From: Zoogloea sp021286885 | GTDB lineage: Bacteria; Pseudomonadota; Gammaproteobacteria; Burkholderiales; Rhodocyclaceae | Assembly: GCF_041915215.1 (NCBI RefSeq) | Contig: NZ_JAYSBV010000017.1 | Reading direction: 5' to 3' (one strand) | DNA: 64,000 nt | Shown: piece after piece, positions 8,290 through 17,806 of the stretch | Layout of the letters: each line of letters starts with the position of its first letter | Numbering within the stretch: position 1 is the first letter of the stretch | Made by a program: the position numbers and the translations under genes | Notes under the pieces: generated by a model | Told to the model about the DNA's origin: nothing | Seen by the model: the letters and a program-made list of their open reading frames with translations, nothing else | The model's database searches: none

Positions 8290-9237
8290 TCAGCCGGGCA
8301 GGGCGGGAAGTGCGTGGGCCTGGGCACGCAGGGCCAGGATGCGCCGGTATTCGTTGGGGTCTTTGACCAGCACCAGTTCGCCGCTGCGCGGGCGGTGGAA
8401 GTCTTCGAGCCGGGAGAGCCAGAAGCGCAGGGCCGCCGCCCGCAGCATGGCCGGCCAGGCGGCCCGCTCGGCGGCGGTGAAGGGGCGCGAGGCGGCGTAG
8501 CTGGAGAGGAAGACCGTGCTGCGTTCGGCATCCAGCGCGCCATCCGGCAGGGCGCACCAGTCGTTGAGGGTCACGGCCACGTCAAACAGCAGCGCATCGC
8601 GTCCGGCGAAGTAGAAATCGATCACCCCACCGATGAACTCCCCGTCCCACAGCACGTTGTCGCGGAACAGGTCGGCGTGGATCACCCCCTGGGGCAGGGC
8701 GGCCAGGTCGAAACCAGCCTGGAAGGCCATCTCGGCATCGAGCTCGGCCTGTTCTTCAGGGCTCAGCTGGGGGCGGACGCGGGCGGCGCATTCCTGGCGC
8801 CATTCGGCACCCCGGGGGTTGGCCTGGCGCCGGCCAAAAGAGCTGCCGGCCAGATGCAGCCCGGCCAGCATGCTGCCCATGCGGGCGCAATGGGCGGGGC
8901 TGGGGTCCATGACCGAACGGCCTGCCAGCCGACTCACCAGCACGGCGGGCTTGCCCGAGAGGGTGCCCAGGTACTCGTTGTCCCGGTTAGCGATGGGCGC
9001 GGGCACGGGCAGGCCGTGGCGCGCCAGATGGGCCATCAGGTGCAGGTAAAAGGGCAGCTCCGCCCGGGGCATGGTCTCGAACAGGGTGAGCACATACCGA
9101 CCCAGGCTGGTGGTCGCAAAGAAGTTGCTGTTCTGCACACCGGCCGAGATCCCCTGGAGGTTTTCCAGCTGGCCGATGGCGTAATTCTTGAGCCAATCCG
9201 CGAGGTCGGCTTCGGTGACGGGGGTGAATACAGACAT
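8290..9237 (-). CDS. thrB: Homoserine kinase (ThrB2/aminoglycoside phosphotransferase fold)
   Basis: 315 residues, the protein-kinase-like homoserine kinase found in pseudomonads and betaproteobacteria. Key pieces are GISAGVQNSNFF near the start, the Brenner motif GVIHADLFRDNVLWD (catalytic Asp and metal-binding Asn), and GVIDFYFAGRDALLFDVAV (DFG-equivalent Asp). It phosphorylates homoserine for threonine synthesis in the cytosol. The start at 9237 (MSVFTPVTEADL) is favoured over a Met three codons upstream because it matches the usual N-terminus. 51 bp lie between it and the FHA gene stop. Confidence 0.94.
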   Translation of the reverse strand: MSVFTPVTEADLADWLKNYAIGQLENLQGISAGVQNSNFFATTSLGRYVLTLFETMPRAELPFYLHLMAHLARHGLPVPAPIANRDNEYLGTLSGKPAVLVSRLAGRSVMDPSPAHCARMGSMLAGLHLAGSSFGRRQANPRGAEWRQECAARVRPQLSPEEQAELDAEMAFQAGFDLAALPQGVIHADLFRDNVLWDGEFIGGVIDFYFAGRDALLFDVAVTLNDWCALPDGALDAERSTVFLSSYAASRPFTAAERAAWPAMLRAAALRFWLSRLEDFHRPRSGELVLVKDPNEYRRILALRAQAHALPALPG

Positions 9238-9288
9238 GGGGCGCAAGCTTACCTGAAAGTGCCTGGCCTCGGGCTGCCCGGGGCGGGT

Positions 9289-10245
9289 TCAGGCGGGTGG
9301 GGGCTGGAAGGCGCTTTCTTCGTGCTCGCCCTTGAACACCCGAAACGGATGGGCACCAAACCGCAGTTCGCCCCGCCGCCGCTCCAGCAGCAGCAAGTCG
9401 CTGGGGCGTTCGTCCAGACAGCGGTGCACCTGCTGGCGTGCGCGAAAGATTTGAATGTTCAGATAGGGCTCGTCCACCCCCAGCATGCGGGCCAGTTCAT
9501 CCATGGCCAGCCAGCCCTGGCTGGAGGCGTCCAGCCCCCGTTGGGCATCTTCAAGGCGCTGGCGGGCGAGGGTGAGCAGCATGTAGTGGTGGATGCGCTC
9601 TCCCAGATCCCGCCGTTCATTCCCCAGAACGAGGTGCAGGGTGGTGTGTTCTTCATTCTGACTGAGCCGGAATTCAAACAGCGGGGTGGCGCCGGGGCTG
9701 CGCTCCAGGTGCAGTTGCTGGGTGGCGCCCAGGTCCAGGCCCAGCACGAACTCCCAGCGCTCGTCGGCCAGGGTGATCCAGTCGCCGTCGGCCAGGGGGC
9801 GGCTGCCTTCCAGCCCATCCAATACCCAGCTGTTTTGGGTGGCGTACAGATTGGCTTCGGCGGTGTCTTCCCGGGGGAGCAGGTTTTCGCCCGGGCTGAG
9901 GGGGATGCAGCGCAGGCTGCCGTCCAGCGCAAACAGGCAGACTTCAGGGGGCGTCAGATCCACCACCAGCCAGCTGCAATCGGGCTGGGTGCCAAAGTGC
10001 AGGGTATTGCCCTCTTGCAGGGGCACCCAGCAGCCGCTTTCGGGGCGTTGGCCGTTGATGAGGGTTCCGTTGCGGCTTTGGTCGCACAGCTCCCAGGTGG
10101 CACCTGTCCAGCGCACCAGGGCGTGGATCTTGGAAATGTCGGGCGCAGCGAGGGTCGTGAGACAGGAGGCCGGGTGGCGGCCAAAGGTGTGGATGGGCCT
10201 CAGCATCAAGGCCTGCATGGAGTGGGGGTTGTACAGGATGGCCAT
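9289..10245 (-). CDS. FHA domain protein
   Basis: 318 residues. Residues ~15-85 form a forkhead-associated domain: HTFGRHPASC, the DISKIHALV strand (serine and histidine that contact phosphothreonine) and SRNGTLINGQRP. A second, more divergent beta-rich region follows (GEN-LLPRED, then LADGDWITLADERWEF). The C-terminal ~100 residues are helical and end like a small winged-helix module (MDELARMLGVDEPYLNIQIFRARQ). FHA domains bind phosphothreonine peptides. It lies 27 bp downstream of the large Ser/Thr kinase on the same strand, so it is the probable phospho-dependent partner or substrate. What the output is cannot be read from the sequence. Confidence 0.88.
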   Translation of the reverse strand: MAILYNPHSMQALMLRPIHTFGRHPASCLTTLAAPDISKIHALVRWTGATWELCDQSRNGTLINGQRPESGCWVPLQEGNTLHFGTQPDCSWLVVDLTPPEVCLFALDGSLRCIPLSPGENLLPREDTAEANLYATQNSWVLDGLEGSRPLADGDWITLADERWEFVLGLDLGATQQLHLERSPGATPLFEFRLSQNEEHTTLHLVLGNERRDLGERIHHYMLLTLARQRLEDAQRGLDASSQGWLAMDELARMLGVDEPYLNIQIFRARQQVHRCLDERPSDLLLLERRRGELRFGAHPFRVFKGEHEESAFQPPPA

Positions 10246-10272
10246 GGGCGTCTTTCTGAGCCGTGTTTAGCT

Positions 10273-13200
10273 TTAGCCCACCTGTTCGGGGGCGTGGGCC
10301 TGGAGCAGCGCCCAGGCGGCATCTGCGCTGCGTTGCTTGCCGCCGTCCAGGGCCGTCTGGTGGGCGGCCAGAAGTACCGGGCCTGCTGCAGATGTTTGCC
10401 CCTGGGCCAGCAGGCAGCGGGCCTTGAGGATGAGCAGTTCGCTGTGATGCAGCCCTTCTTGTAGTTCGGTGACCAGCGCCAGGGCGGTTTCGAGCCGTGT
10501 CAGGGCTTCTGCCCAGCGCCCGGCCTGCATCAGGTTTTGAATGCCGAAGGCCCGGTAGTAGGTCTGGCAGTAGCGGCAGCCCATGTCCCACAGGGTTTGG
10601 ATGGCGCTATCGGCAGGGGGAAGCTCTCCGGTGCTCCAGCAACGGATGATGAAGGCGTAGCCGATGAAGGCCGGGAGTCCGTACTGGTGGGCCAGGGTCA
10701 GGAGTTCGTCGCAGGTGCTGCGGGCATGGGCGGCTTCGTCGCGCCCCTGGTAGGCCAGGGCCAGGTAGAGCAGGGCGATCCCCAGGGAGGGAATGTGGTC
10801 GATTTGGCGGGCGCGGGCAACGGCCTCCAGGGAGTCCGTCAGGGCGGCCTGATCCTCGCCCCGGCCCCAGCGTACTAGCCCCCGGGTGGCGAGGGCCCAG
10901 ACCCGGGTATCAAAACCGAAGTCAGCCGCGTGGTGGGCATGGAGGGCGTCGGTGTGGGCGGCGAGGGCGCGCCCTAGGGCGTGTTCGGCGTGGTCGAAGT
11001 GGCCTTCCGAGAAGTGGGCCAGCCCTCGCCAGAGTTGGGCGGCAACGGTTTCCTCGGGGGCTTCCAGGGCGAGTTTTTCCAGCTCTTGGGCGAGCCGCAT
11101 GACCTCCCCCCGGGCGCTGGCCACGTGGTAGTAGGTGAGGGGTGACCAGAGGTGGCGCGCCCGGAGGGTGGGCGACAGGGCGCCGCTCAGCAGGGATTCG
11201 GCTTCCCGCATCTGGCTGGCCACCTGGGCGTGGGCCCAGCCGTGTTTGTTCATCAGCGCCTGGGTGACGTAAGCATGCACTTCCAGGCGGGCCGGGGCGG
11301 CCAGATGCGGGGGGAGCGCATCCAGCCAGCCCTGGACCTGGGGGGCGTAGGCCAGGGTTGCGTCATTGAGGGAGCGCAGCTGGGTGATGCGCAACTGGGC
11401 CAGCCCCAGGGGGAGGGCGTCTTCCAGCAGGCCAGCCTGGCTGTAGTGGTGGGCGATGAGGCCCGGGGCTTCATCCACCCGGGCGGGGTAGAGCTGGCGC
11501 ATGCAGCGGGCGACCACGGCATGTTGCCGGGTGCGCTGGGCTTCCAGCATGTGGGCGTAGGCGGTGTCGCAAATCAGGGCGTGACGGAAGACGTAGCGCC
11601 GCCCGTCGTCCAGCGGGGCGATGAGGTCGGCCTCCAGCAGAATCTGCAAGCCCTGCTCCAGGGCCAGTCCGCTACCCGTGGTGCAGGCCTGGAGCAGGGC
11701 CAGGTCGAACTCCCGGCCCAGGGTGGCGGCCCAGTGGATCACGGGGCGCGCCGGCCCCAGGTGTTCGAAGCGGCTATCCAGGGAGTCCCGCAGGGTGACG
11801 GGGATGTGCGCCAGGGGGGCGCCGGGGCGGAAGTGCCAGATGCCGTCCCGCAGCTCCAGGCTTTGTTCGAGCAGCATCCGGGCAAGTTCGAGGATGAACA
11901 GGGGGATGCCGTCGGTGCGTGCCGCGATCTGTTCCACCACTTCATCGGCCAGGACGCGGGGCGCCAGGGCCTGGCGTACCAGTTGGGCGGCATCCTGGTT
12001 GCCCAGGCGGGGCAGCTCCAGCACCTGGAGGGCCAGCGTGGCGGGTTGTACCCAATGGGGGCGGGCACTGAGTACGAGCAGGATGCGGGCACTGCGCAGG
12101 CTGGTGGCGACATGCTCCAGCCATTCGAGGGTGGCCGCATCGGCCCAATGGAGGTCTTCCACCATCAACAGCAGGGGGGCGCTTTGGGCCTGCCAGCGCA
12201 GCCACTGGAGAATGCTTTCCACCAGCAAGCGTTTTTGCAGGGCGGGAGAGGCCGAGCTGGGGCGCCCGGGGGGCAGGCCGAGCCACACGCACAGGATGGG
12301 CAGCACCCGTTCCGTTTCGCAGCCGGCTGCGTGCAGGTGTTGGGTGAGGCGTGCGATTTGCTGGGCGGGGCTCTCTTGGGGGCCGAGTTGATCGTGCAGC
12401 AGGGCGAGCAGGGGGGCGAGGGCGCTGTGTTCCAGTTCGGGCAGGGCCCGGGCCCACAGGCAGCGCCCGCCCTGGGCTTGAACGTGGTGCTGCAGGGCGG
12501 TGGCGAGACAGGATTTGCCCACGCCGGCTTCGCCGCGCAGCAGCCATGTGCTGCCGCTGCCATGTTCCACCTGGGTCCAGGCGTGGGTGAGGGCGGCCAG
12601 TTGGGTTTCCCGACCAATGCAGTGCTGGTGCCAGGCGTCCATCCCGTGCTGTGTTTCGAGGGCGTGCAGGGTGTCCGTTCGCATCCGGAAGGCGGGGATG
12701 CTTGCGTCGTCGGCACGCCCCAGGGGCGCGACGGGTTCAAAACGAACGCGTCCTTGCAGGCGCTGGCAAAAACTCTCGGATGCGAGCACCTGGCCGGCCT
12801 CGGCGGCGTTCTCCATCAGCAGGGCCATATTCAGGGCGCTGCCCGGCGAGACTTCGTGGGGATGAACCAGCACCAGCCCCGTATGGGCGCCGATGCGCAG
12901 CTCCAGGCGGGCGCCCAGGGCCCGGGCCCGGGGCTGAAAGTCGGCTTCCAGGCGGTGCAGCATTTCGCCTGCAGCCAGGGCGGCGAGCCGGGCATCGCTT
13001 TCGGTGCTGCGCGGATAGCCAAAGATGAGGCTGAAACGGTTGCCCAGGGAGCCCAGGAGCGTGGCGCCCCGTTGCTGGGCCCGTTCCTGCAGCCCCAGGG
13101 AGGCATCGCGCAGCAGGTGTTCTTGTTGCTCGAAGCCCGCCGGCCCGTGGCAGCCGCCGTCGGTGCCAGCCCAGAGGGTCAAGCCGCAGCACAACAGGGT

Positions 13201-14241
13201 GGCCTGGCGTTTCTCGCCCGTGGGCGGATGGGGCGTGAGGGTCTGGGTGGCGATCAGGCCGCTGCCCGGTAGGGGAGGGGGGCTGCTGAGTCCTACCAGA
13301 TCGTCCAGACGCAGGCGCGTGAGCTCGTGCAGCAGCGCCTGGGCTGAGGTCGCACGTTCGCTCCAGCGCTTGCGCAAGGCCTTGCGCAGCAGGGCCCCCA
13401 GGGGGTGGAGCCCAATGGCCCGGGGGAGCGTGAGTTCGTGGGGAGAGAGTTGCTGGTAGAACACGTCGGCCACCGTGCTGCCTTCCACCAGGGGCCGCCC
13501 GAGCAGACATTCGAGAAAAATCAGCGCCCAGGCGTAGAGGTCGGAGCGGGGGCTGGTGGCTTCTCCCCGGAGTTGTTCAGGTGCGCTGTAGGCGGGGGTG
13601 CCCAGACATTCGCTGTCCAGGGTGAGGCTGCGATAACTTTCGTCCCGGAAGTCGGGCATCAGGGTGCTGATGCCAAAATCCAGCACCTTGGCATGGCCCA
13701 CCACCCCATAGGTGGCGATCATGATGTTTTCGGGTTTGAGATCCCGATGCACGATCCCCGCCTGATGGGCGCAGGCCAGGGCGTCCAGTACCTGCAGCAT
13801 GAGCCGTCCTGCTTCCAGCGGGTCCAGGGGGCCGTCTTGCAGCAGTTTTTGGCGCAGGGTGATGCCCGGGACGTGCTCGAACACCGCGTACACCCAGGGC
13901 AGGCTTTCCCCCTGATCCAGCAAGTGCACGATATGGGGATGATGCAGGGCTGCGCACAGCCGGGTTTCGCGCCGGAAGCGTTCCAGGCGGCGTTGGTCGG
14001 CATCGACCCGCACCATTTTGACGGCACGGCGTTCAGCGTTGTCCTGGCGGGTGGCCAAGTAAACGGTGCCGTAGCTGCCCATGCCCAGAATGTCACCCAG
14101 ATGGTGATCAGGGATTGCGAGGGGGGGCGGGAGGATGGAGGTGGGGTGTAGAGAAACGTGAGTCAAACGGGCAGTCCTTGGAGCGTATGGGGCGCGCACC
14201 GGTGGGTGGGCGTGACCCCTGCAGAACCGTGGGGCCTGCAT
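10273..14241 (-). CDS. Ser/Thr kinase - degenerate cyclase - AAA ATPase - helical repeat fusion
   Basis: 1322 residues, cytosolic, no membrane segment. Residues ~45-310 are a Hanks-type kinase: GMGSYGTVYLA, Lys in RRAVKMVRV, HRDLKPEN, DFGIST, APEQLRG. Residues ~345-520 resemble a class III nucleotide cyclase, but both metal-binding positions look lost (LLCCGLTLW, and SLGNRFSLIFGYP where GD is normal), so this domain is probably inactive. Residues ~545-880 are an ATPase with Walker A GEAGVGKS and Walker B LLLMVEDLHWAD. The rest is TPR-like helix. This order matches the TOMM-system kinase/cyclase fusion family, although no azole-peptide genes are near. The start is uncertain: ATG 14241, GTG 14199 or a TTG nearer the kinase are all possible. 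Confidence 0.88.
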   Translation of the reverse strand: MQAPRFCRGHAHPPVRAPYAPRTARLTHVSLHPTSILPPPLAIPDHHLGDILGMGSYGTVYLATRQDNAERRAVKMVRVDADQRRLERFRRETRLCAALHHPHIVHLLDQGESLPWVYAVFEHVPGITLRQKLLQDGPLDPLEAGRLMLQVLDALACAHQAGIVHRDLKPENIMIATYGVVGHAKVLDFGISTLMPDFRDESYRSLTLDSECLGTPAYSAPEQLRGEATSPRSDLYAWALIFLECLLGRPLVEGSTVADVFYQQLSPHELTLPRAIGLHPLGALLRKALRKRWSERATSAQALLHELTRLRLDDLVGLSSPPPLPGSGLIATQTLTPHPPTGEKRQATLLCCGLTLWAGTDGGCHGPAGFEQQEHLLRDASLGLQERAQQRGATLLGSLGNRFSLIFGYPRSTESDARLAALAAGEMLHRLEADFQPRARALGARLELRIGAHTGLVLVHPHEVSPGSALNMALLMENAAEAGQVLASESFCQRLQGRVRFEPVAPLGRADDASIPAFRMRTDTLHALETQHGMDAWHQHCIGRETQLAALTHAWTQVEHGSGSTWLLRGEAGVGKSCLATALQHHVQAQGGRCLWARALPELEHSALAPLLALLHDQLGPQESPAQQIARLTQHLHAAGCETERVLPILCVWLGLPPGRPSSASPALQKRLLVESILQWLRWQAQSAPLLLMVEDLHWADAATLEWLEHVATSLRSARILLVLSARPHWVQPATLALQVLELPRLGNQDAAQLVRQALAPRVLADEVVEQIAARTDGIPLFILELARMLLEQSLELRDGIWHFRPGAPLAHIPVTLRDSLDSRFEHLGPARPVIHWAATLGREFDLALLQACTTGSGLALEQGLQILLEADLIAPLDDGRRYVFRHALICDTAYAHMLEAQRTRQHAVVARCMRQLYPARVDEAPGLIAHHYSQAGLLEDALPLGLAQLRITQLRSLNDATLAYAPQVQGWLDALPPHLAAPARLEVHAYVTQALMNKHGWAHAQVASQMREAESLLSGALSPTLRARHLWSPLTYYHVASARGEVMRLAQELEKLALEAPEETVAAQLWRGLAHFSEGHFDHAEHALGRALAAHTDALHAHHAADFGFDTRVWALATRGLVRWGRGEDQAALTDSLEAVARARQIDHIPSLGIALLYLALAYQGRDEAAHARSTCDELLTLAHQYGLPAFIGYAFIIRCWSTGELPPADSAIQTLWDMGCRYCQTYYRAFGIQNLMQAGRWAEALTRLETALALVTELQEGLHHSELLILKARCLLAQGQTSAAGPVLLAAHQTALDGGKQRSADAAWALLQAHAPEQVG

Positions 14242-14370
14242 TAGCAGTGAAATGATTCACTATTCATTCGTCCTTTGATGTTAATTAGAGTTAAATTCTT
14301 TGATTTTCATGGGCTTGGCGTGGGTGTTCTGCGTAAAACCGCACGTTCGACCGGCATTTGATGAAAATTC

Positions 14371-16986
14371 TCATTGCGCACAGTATTGTTCCAGCAGGGC
14401 TAGATCCAGGTCTGCGACCGCTTGAAGGACTGCGTCGGCAAAGGCGCGATGCTGAGGGGCGTGTTCCCGCAGTTGGGTGGCCCAGGATTCGATATCGCTG
14501 ATTTGCCCATTGGCGATGAATGTGCGCAGGGCCTGGAGATGGGCTGCATCGGGTTTTTCCAGCGTCGGGCCCGAGGGGGACTGATGCAGCAGGGATGCCA
14601 GCATCGCCTGCCAGCGCGCTTGGGAGATGGGGAGGGGAAGCGTTGCATCAAAGTATTGTCCGGGCGCCAGGGGCGGTGGTGTGGCACCCAGAAATACCGT
14701 GGGGATGGGCGTGCGGCGGGTGTGGGCGGCATCCAGGGCGTCTTGAATGGCCGTTTGGGTCAGCCCGGGGGCGATCAGCAGCACCGCTGCCCGCCCTTGA
14801 TCCAGCAGGGATATGGCGTCGGCGGCATGGTGCACGGTGGTGATCGGGTGGTTGGCGCTTTGGATGGGGGCGATCAGGCTGTGTAACTCAGCCTGGCCTT
14901 GGGTAGGGGCGAGCAGCAGCAAATGCACCTGGGCGCGGGGGTTGGGAAGTGCGTGGGCGTGGGGGTCGTAACTGAAGCCGAGGGTGAAGGAAAAGCAGCT
15001 TCCCTGGTGGAGGGTGCTGACCACATCCAATTCACCGCCCAGGGCGTGGGTGAGGCTGCGCGCAATCACCAGACCCAGGCCTGTGCCTTCCTCGGTGAGG
15101 GCGTTGCTGCCCCGCTCGAAGGGGGTGAACAGTGTGTCCAGGGTGGCTTGGGACATGCCGATGCCCGTATCGCTGATGCTGAACCGCAGTTTGATGTGCG
15201 CACCGCTGCTGCTCGGCGGTCGTCGCTCAATGCGCAGGCAGATGTGCCCGTTGTGGGTGTATTTGCCGGCGTTTGAAAGGAGATTGAGCAGGATGCGACG
15301 CAGCCGGCGGTAATCGGCATACACGATGCTCGGGAGGTCGGGGTCGCTGGCGAGCTCGAACTGGTTGTTTTGGGCCAGGTGGCGGGCGTCGTGGGCAATG
15401 CTCTCCGTGAAGTCGTGCCAGTTGCCGGGCTGGATCTGCAAAGGCAGATCGCCCAGTTCGCCCTGGGCGTAATCGATGAGCTCGTCCACCAGCTCCAACT
15501 GATGACGGGCATTGTTTTCAATTGCTTGATGGACGGTGGGGGCATCCATCCCCGGATGGCCGATTTGGCGCACGCAGGAAATGATGGTGGCGAGCGGTGC
15601 CCGCAGATCGTGGCTAATGTGGGCCAGCAAGCCCGTTTTGGCCGCATTGGCGGCCTGGGCGGTCTCCAGGGCGATTTTGAGTGCCTGGGTGCGGACGGTG
15701 ACCAGTTCTTCCAGGCGGGTTTGTTCCTGGGTGCGGTAGGCCAGCAGGGCCGCGTTGGCGGCATCTTTCTGCAGGCGTACGCGGCGGACCTGCTGGGTGA
15801 AGGCGGTCAGCATCAGGACGGTGCACGCCACGCTGGCCAGGGGGACGCCCAGGCGCGACCACTGCTCGCTCGTCATGATGCCCATGGCTTCCAGAACCCG
15901 GGTGAGATTGCCGATGCCCAGCAACAGGCTGGCCAGGGGATAGGCCCAGCCGGTATCTGGAACGCGTAGCCATGCCCAGCCGGCAATGAGGGGCAGGGTG
16001 AAGGTCAGCACAATGCACAGCATGTTGCCGAGCTGGGCGCCGGTGCGATAGTCGAGGCATTGGGCAAGCAGCATCATGACGGCCAAGCCTTGCACCGCCA
16101 GGCGCAGGGCCCTATCCAGCCGGGGCATGAGCGTGCGGGTGTTGCACAAGTCCCTGAAGAACAGCAGAAAGCCGGCCAGGGATACGTTGATGCCGATGGA
16201 GGCCGACCAAGTGGCCCAGCCTGGGGCTTCGGGCCACAGAAAGCGAAAGCCCATGCCGGTCATGGCCAGTTCGTAAACAATAAACCCCAGTATCGAAATA
16301 CCGTGAAGCGCGTAGCCCCGCAGCCCAATCGAAAAAAATTGAAGCAGGCTGTACAGGCTCAGCACACCTGCTGCGCCCAGCTCCAGCCCACGAATGAGCA
16401 GATTCAGGCTCTCTTGGCGGCGATAGGCTTCCGGCGCCCACAGGCTGGGCTGCATCGAAATAGCCGTTTGGGAGCTGACGTGCCAGAGCAGTTGTCGTTC
16501 TTCGCCCGCTTGCAAGGTGATGGGAAAGACCGGGTCCGCCGTGTCTAACGTATGGCGGCTCATGGGGTGGTTGATGCCACTCACGTCTTGCTGCCAGGCG
16601 CCTGGCTTTCCTTGGTAGAGGGTCACCTCTTGCAGTCGGGGTGATCCGGTTTGTAGCCAGACGGTGCGGGGTACGTTCTCCGGGTTGGCAAGCGTGAGGC
16701 GCAGCCAGTAGTGGTGGGCGCTGAATCCGGGAACGAGCTGGCCTTGGGTGACGGGGCTGAAGCGCCCGTCGGTGAGAATCCGGTCAGGATCAGGATGGGG
16801 CGCGCCTTCGGAATCCACATGCATTTCCACCATTGGGTGCAGCGCTAGATGCTCCAGTTGTGTGGTGACGCGTACTGTGGTGGCAGTGCTGGTGCAGGGC
16901 AAGAATAGCCAGATAAAAAACCATGCGAGCAGCAGGCAAGGCTTCGACCAGAACGAAGCCCCGCGCTTAAATTTCGGGGCAGGCAT
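14371..16986 (-). CDS. 7TM sensor histidine kinase with pseudo-receiver domain
   Basis: 871 residues. A signal-anchor (CLLLAWFFIWLFLPC) is followed by a periplasmic 7TMR-DISMED2-like beta domain (~residues 45-190), about seven membrane helices (~200-400), a coiled coil, and HisKA with the phospho-acceptor His in HISHDLRAPLATI. The ATPase domain has LLNLLSNAGKYT, SDTGIGM and GTGLGL. The C-terminal ~110 residues look like a receiver, but where the phospho-Asp should be the strand reads AAVLLIAPGL, so it cannot accept phosphate there. The ATG at 16986 overlaps the response-regulator stop by 20 bp and sits just before the signal anchor. A longer frame upstream is a shadow of that regulator. The ligand is unknown. 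Confidence 0.9.
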   Translation of the reverse strand: MPAPKFKRGASFWSKPCLLLAWFFIWLFLPCTSTATTVRVTTQLEHLALHPMVEMHVDSEGAPHPDPDRILTDGRFSPVTQGQLVPGFSAHHYWLRLTLANPENVPRTVWLQTGSPRLQEVTLYQGKPGAWQQDVSGINHPMSRHTLDTADPVFPITLQAGEERQLLWHVSSQTAISMQPSLWAPEAYRRQESLNLLIRGLELGAAGVLSLYSLLQFFSIGLRGYALHGISILGFIVYELAMTGMGFRFLWPEAPGWATWSASIGINVSLAGFLLFFRDLCNTRTLMPRLDRALRLAVQGLAVMMLLAQCLDYRTGAQLGNMLCIVLTFTLPLIAGWAWLRVPDTGWAYPLASLLLGIGNLTRVLEAMGIMTSEQWSRLGVPLASVACTVLMLTAFTQQVRRVRLQKDAANAALLAYRTQEQTRLEELVTVRTQALKIALETAQAANAAKTGLLAHISHDLRAPLATIISCVRQIGHPGMDAPTVHQAIENNARHQLELVDELIDYAQGELGDLPLQIQPGNWHDFTESIAHDARHLAQNNQFELASDPDLPSIVYADYRRLRRILLNLLSNAGKYTHNGHICLRIERRPPSSSGAHIKLRFSISDTGIGMSQATLDTLFTPFERGSNALTEEGTGLGLVIARSLTHALGGELDVVSTLHQGSCFSFTLGFSYDPHAHALPNPRAQVHLLLLAPTQGQAELHSLIAPIQSANHPITTVHHAADAISLLDQGRAAVLLIAPGLTQTAIQDALDAAHTRRTPIPTVFLGATPPPLAPGQYFDATLPLPISQARWQAMLASLLHQSPSGPTLEKPDAAHLQALRTFIANGQISDIESWATQLREHAPQHRAFADAVLQAVADLDLALLEQYCAQ

Positions 16987-17806
16987 CTCGCATGCTGAGC
17001 ACGGATTCGCGGTAACTGCTGGGTGTGACGCCAAAACGGGATTTGAATGCGGTGGCAAAATTGCCCGCATTTTGAAATCCCAATTGCTCGGCAATTTCGC
17101 GCACGCTGGTGCTCGTTTCTCCCAGCCAGATGCGGGCGGTTTTGAGTCGCTCTTCTCGCAGGAATGCATAAACCGTCATTCCGGTCTTTTCGCGGAACAG
17201 GCTGGAGAGTTTCTTTTCGTAACTGCCCAATTCGGATGCAATGCCGGTGACGGTGAGTTCTTCGGACAGGCGGCTACGAATCAGCCGGATGCAAGCCTGA
17301 AGAAGGATCTCGCCAGAGTCATTGCTTATGGTGTTTGTATTTTCTGAAGGGGTGGGTGTATCTGTATGAGCCTGTGCATGCTGTCGGTTCTGGGCGGCCA
17401 GACGCAGGTGAATGCGTACCCGGGCCAGGACTTCTTCGGCATTAAATGGTTTGTTGATGTAATCAACCCCGCCGATGGTGAGGCCGCTCAGGCGTTCATC
17501 GGGTGTGCTGGCGGCAGTCAGGAATATGACGGGAATGGCGCGGGTGCTCGGACACTCCTGGAGCAGGCGACAGGTGGCAAAGCCGTTCAGGCGCGGCATG
17601 CGCACATCCATCAGGATCAGGTCGGGCTGGAGCAGTTGGGCGCGTTGATAGCCCTGGTGTCCATCGAAGGCGATGGAAAGGCGGAATGCATGGGCATCCA
17701 GCAGGGATTTGAGGGCTCTGAGCTCATCCAGGGAGTCGTCGACAATCAGGATGTGGGCTGCATTGCTGGCGGCGGCCCGGGGGCTGGCGCGTGGGGTGGT
17801 GTCCAT
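16967..17806 (-). CDS. Response regulator with AraC-type DNA-binding domain
   Basis: 279 residues. Residues ~17-135 are a canonical receiver: acidic pair in IVDDSLDE, phospho-Asp in LILMDVRMP, Thr in FLTAAS, Lys in INKPFNAEE. A Ser/Thr-rich linker (~140-165) leads to an AraC/XylS double helix-turn-helix (~170-275) with LTVTGIASELG and the second helix REIAEQLGFQNAGNFATAFKSRFG. It should be phosphorylated by the overlapping histidine kinase and act as a transcription factor. It is divergent from the giant repeat-protein operon across a 359-bp AT-rich gap, which makes that operon the obvious candidate target (inference). Confidence 0.93.
   Translation of the reverse strand: MDTTPRASPRAAASNAAHILIVDDSLDELRALKSLLDAHAFRLSIAFDGHQGYQRAQLLQPDLILMDVRMPRLNGFATCRLLQECPSTRAIPVIFLTAASTPDERLSGLTIGGVDYINKPFNAEEVLARVRIHLRLAAQNRQHAQAHTDTPTPSENTNTISNDSGEILLQACIRLIRSRLSEELTVTGIASELGSYEKKLSSLFREKTGMTVYAFLREERLKTARIWLGETSTSVREIAEQLGFQNAGNFATAFKSRFGVTPSSYRESVLSMRDACPEI

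Noticed and set aside
11152..13272. A 706-codon open frame on the plus strand.
   Set aside because: It is antisense to the kinase fusion, whose motifs are unambiguous. The product has no domain.
10273..14241. A TOMM (azole-modified peptide) biosynthetic cluster, suggested by the kinase/cyclase fusion.
   Set aside because: No cyclodehydratase, dehydrogenase or precursor peptide gene was seen within the window.
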